The position numbers were made by a program, and so were the translations under genes. Below, piece by piece: positions 6,450-6,499 of a stretch of DNA of 6,499 bases; positions within the stretch are counted from its first letter, which is position 1; each line of letters begins with the position of its first letter. Below the pieces are notes generated by a model, which saw only the letters and a program-made list of their open reading frames with translations, was not told the origin of the DNA and made no database searches. The DNA comes from an uncultured Clostridium sp. (GTDB lineage Bacteria; Bacillota_I; Bacilli_A; RF39; UBA660): contig CAJKHY010000035.1 of assembly GCA_905199855.1 (NCBI GenBank), positions 1-6,499 on the forward strand, written 5' to 3'.

Positions 6450-6499
6450 CCTTTGTTTTTCCTTTATATTTCAATCATTTTTTACATTTTTATTAATCA
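6450..6499. other. AT-rich upstream edge without a recognisable gene
   Basis: These 50 bases hold no open frame of note. Minus-strand TTGAAA and TATAAA strings occur here and in the adjacent hairpin, but their spacing does not fit a sigma-A promoter (about 25 bases between TTGAAA and the downstream TATAAA). The promoter of the first module may lie outside the window. Confidence 0.4.

Noticed and set aside
6421..6460. Plus-strand intrinsic terminator
   Set aside because: The hairpin followed by T-rich DNA looks suitable, but no plus-strand gene or promoter precedes it.

Overview
The window is very AT-rich and all recognised genes lie on the minus strand. The genes use the standard bacterial code: tryptophans are encoded by TGG and the reading frames contain no in-frame TGA. 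Codon choice is dominated by A/T-ending codons and by AGA for Arg. This suggests a low-GC Firmicute (Bacilli or Clostridia type, possibly gut-associated). The taxon is inferred from composition and protein style only; no rRNA or other marker gene is present.

Read along the minus strand, from the right end of the window to the left, the order is: a 100-base leader with an imperfect hairpin (6400-6499); an adenylate-forming (ANL superfamily) enzyme of 632 aa (6399-4501); after 29 bases, a 608-aa seven-transmembrane hybrid sensor protein with a degenerate histidine-kinase core and an intact-looking receiver domain (4471-2645); a stem-loop with terminator features that overlaps a good sigma-A promoter (2610-2653); a second adenylate-forming enzyme of 597 aa (2568-775); after 49 bases, the 5' part of a second seven-transmembrane sensor protein (725 to beyond position 1), cut by the window edge. 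The window therefore holds two consecutive copies of one two-gene module: adenylating enzyme followed by 7TM sensor.

The copies are mosaic. The two enzymes differ strongly in protein sequence, yet a 39-base block covering their ribosome-binding site and first six codons (MENNKK) is identical at 38 of 39 positions. The two sensors have clearly diverged membrane domains, yet the 77 bases that follow the last membrane helix are identical and the identity runs into the window edge. This suggests cassette-like exchange or gene conversion between modules that keep different input domains and enzyme bodies.

No carrier protein, acyltransferase, thioesterase, mobile element, tRNA or CRISPR array is visible. 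The enzymes' substrate and the ligand sensed by the 7TM domains cannot be read from the sequence. The working hypothesis is that each enzyme activates a small carboxylic acid and that the co-transcribed membrane protein senses or responds to it or its product.
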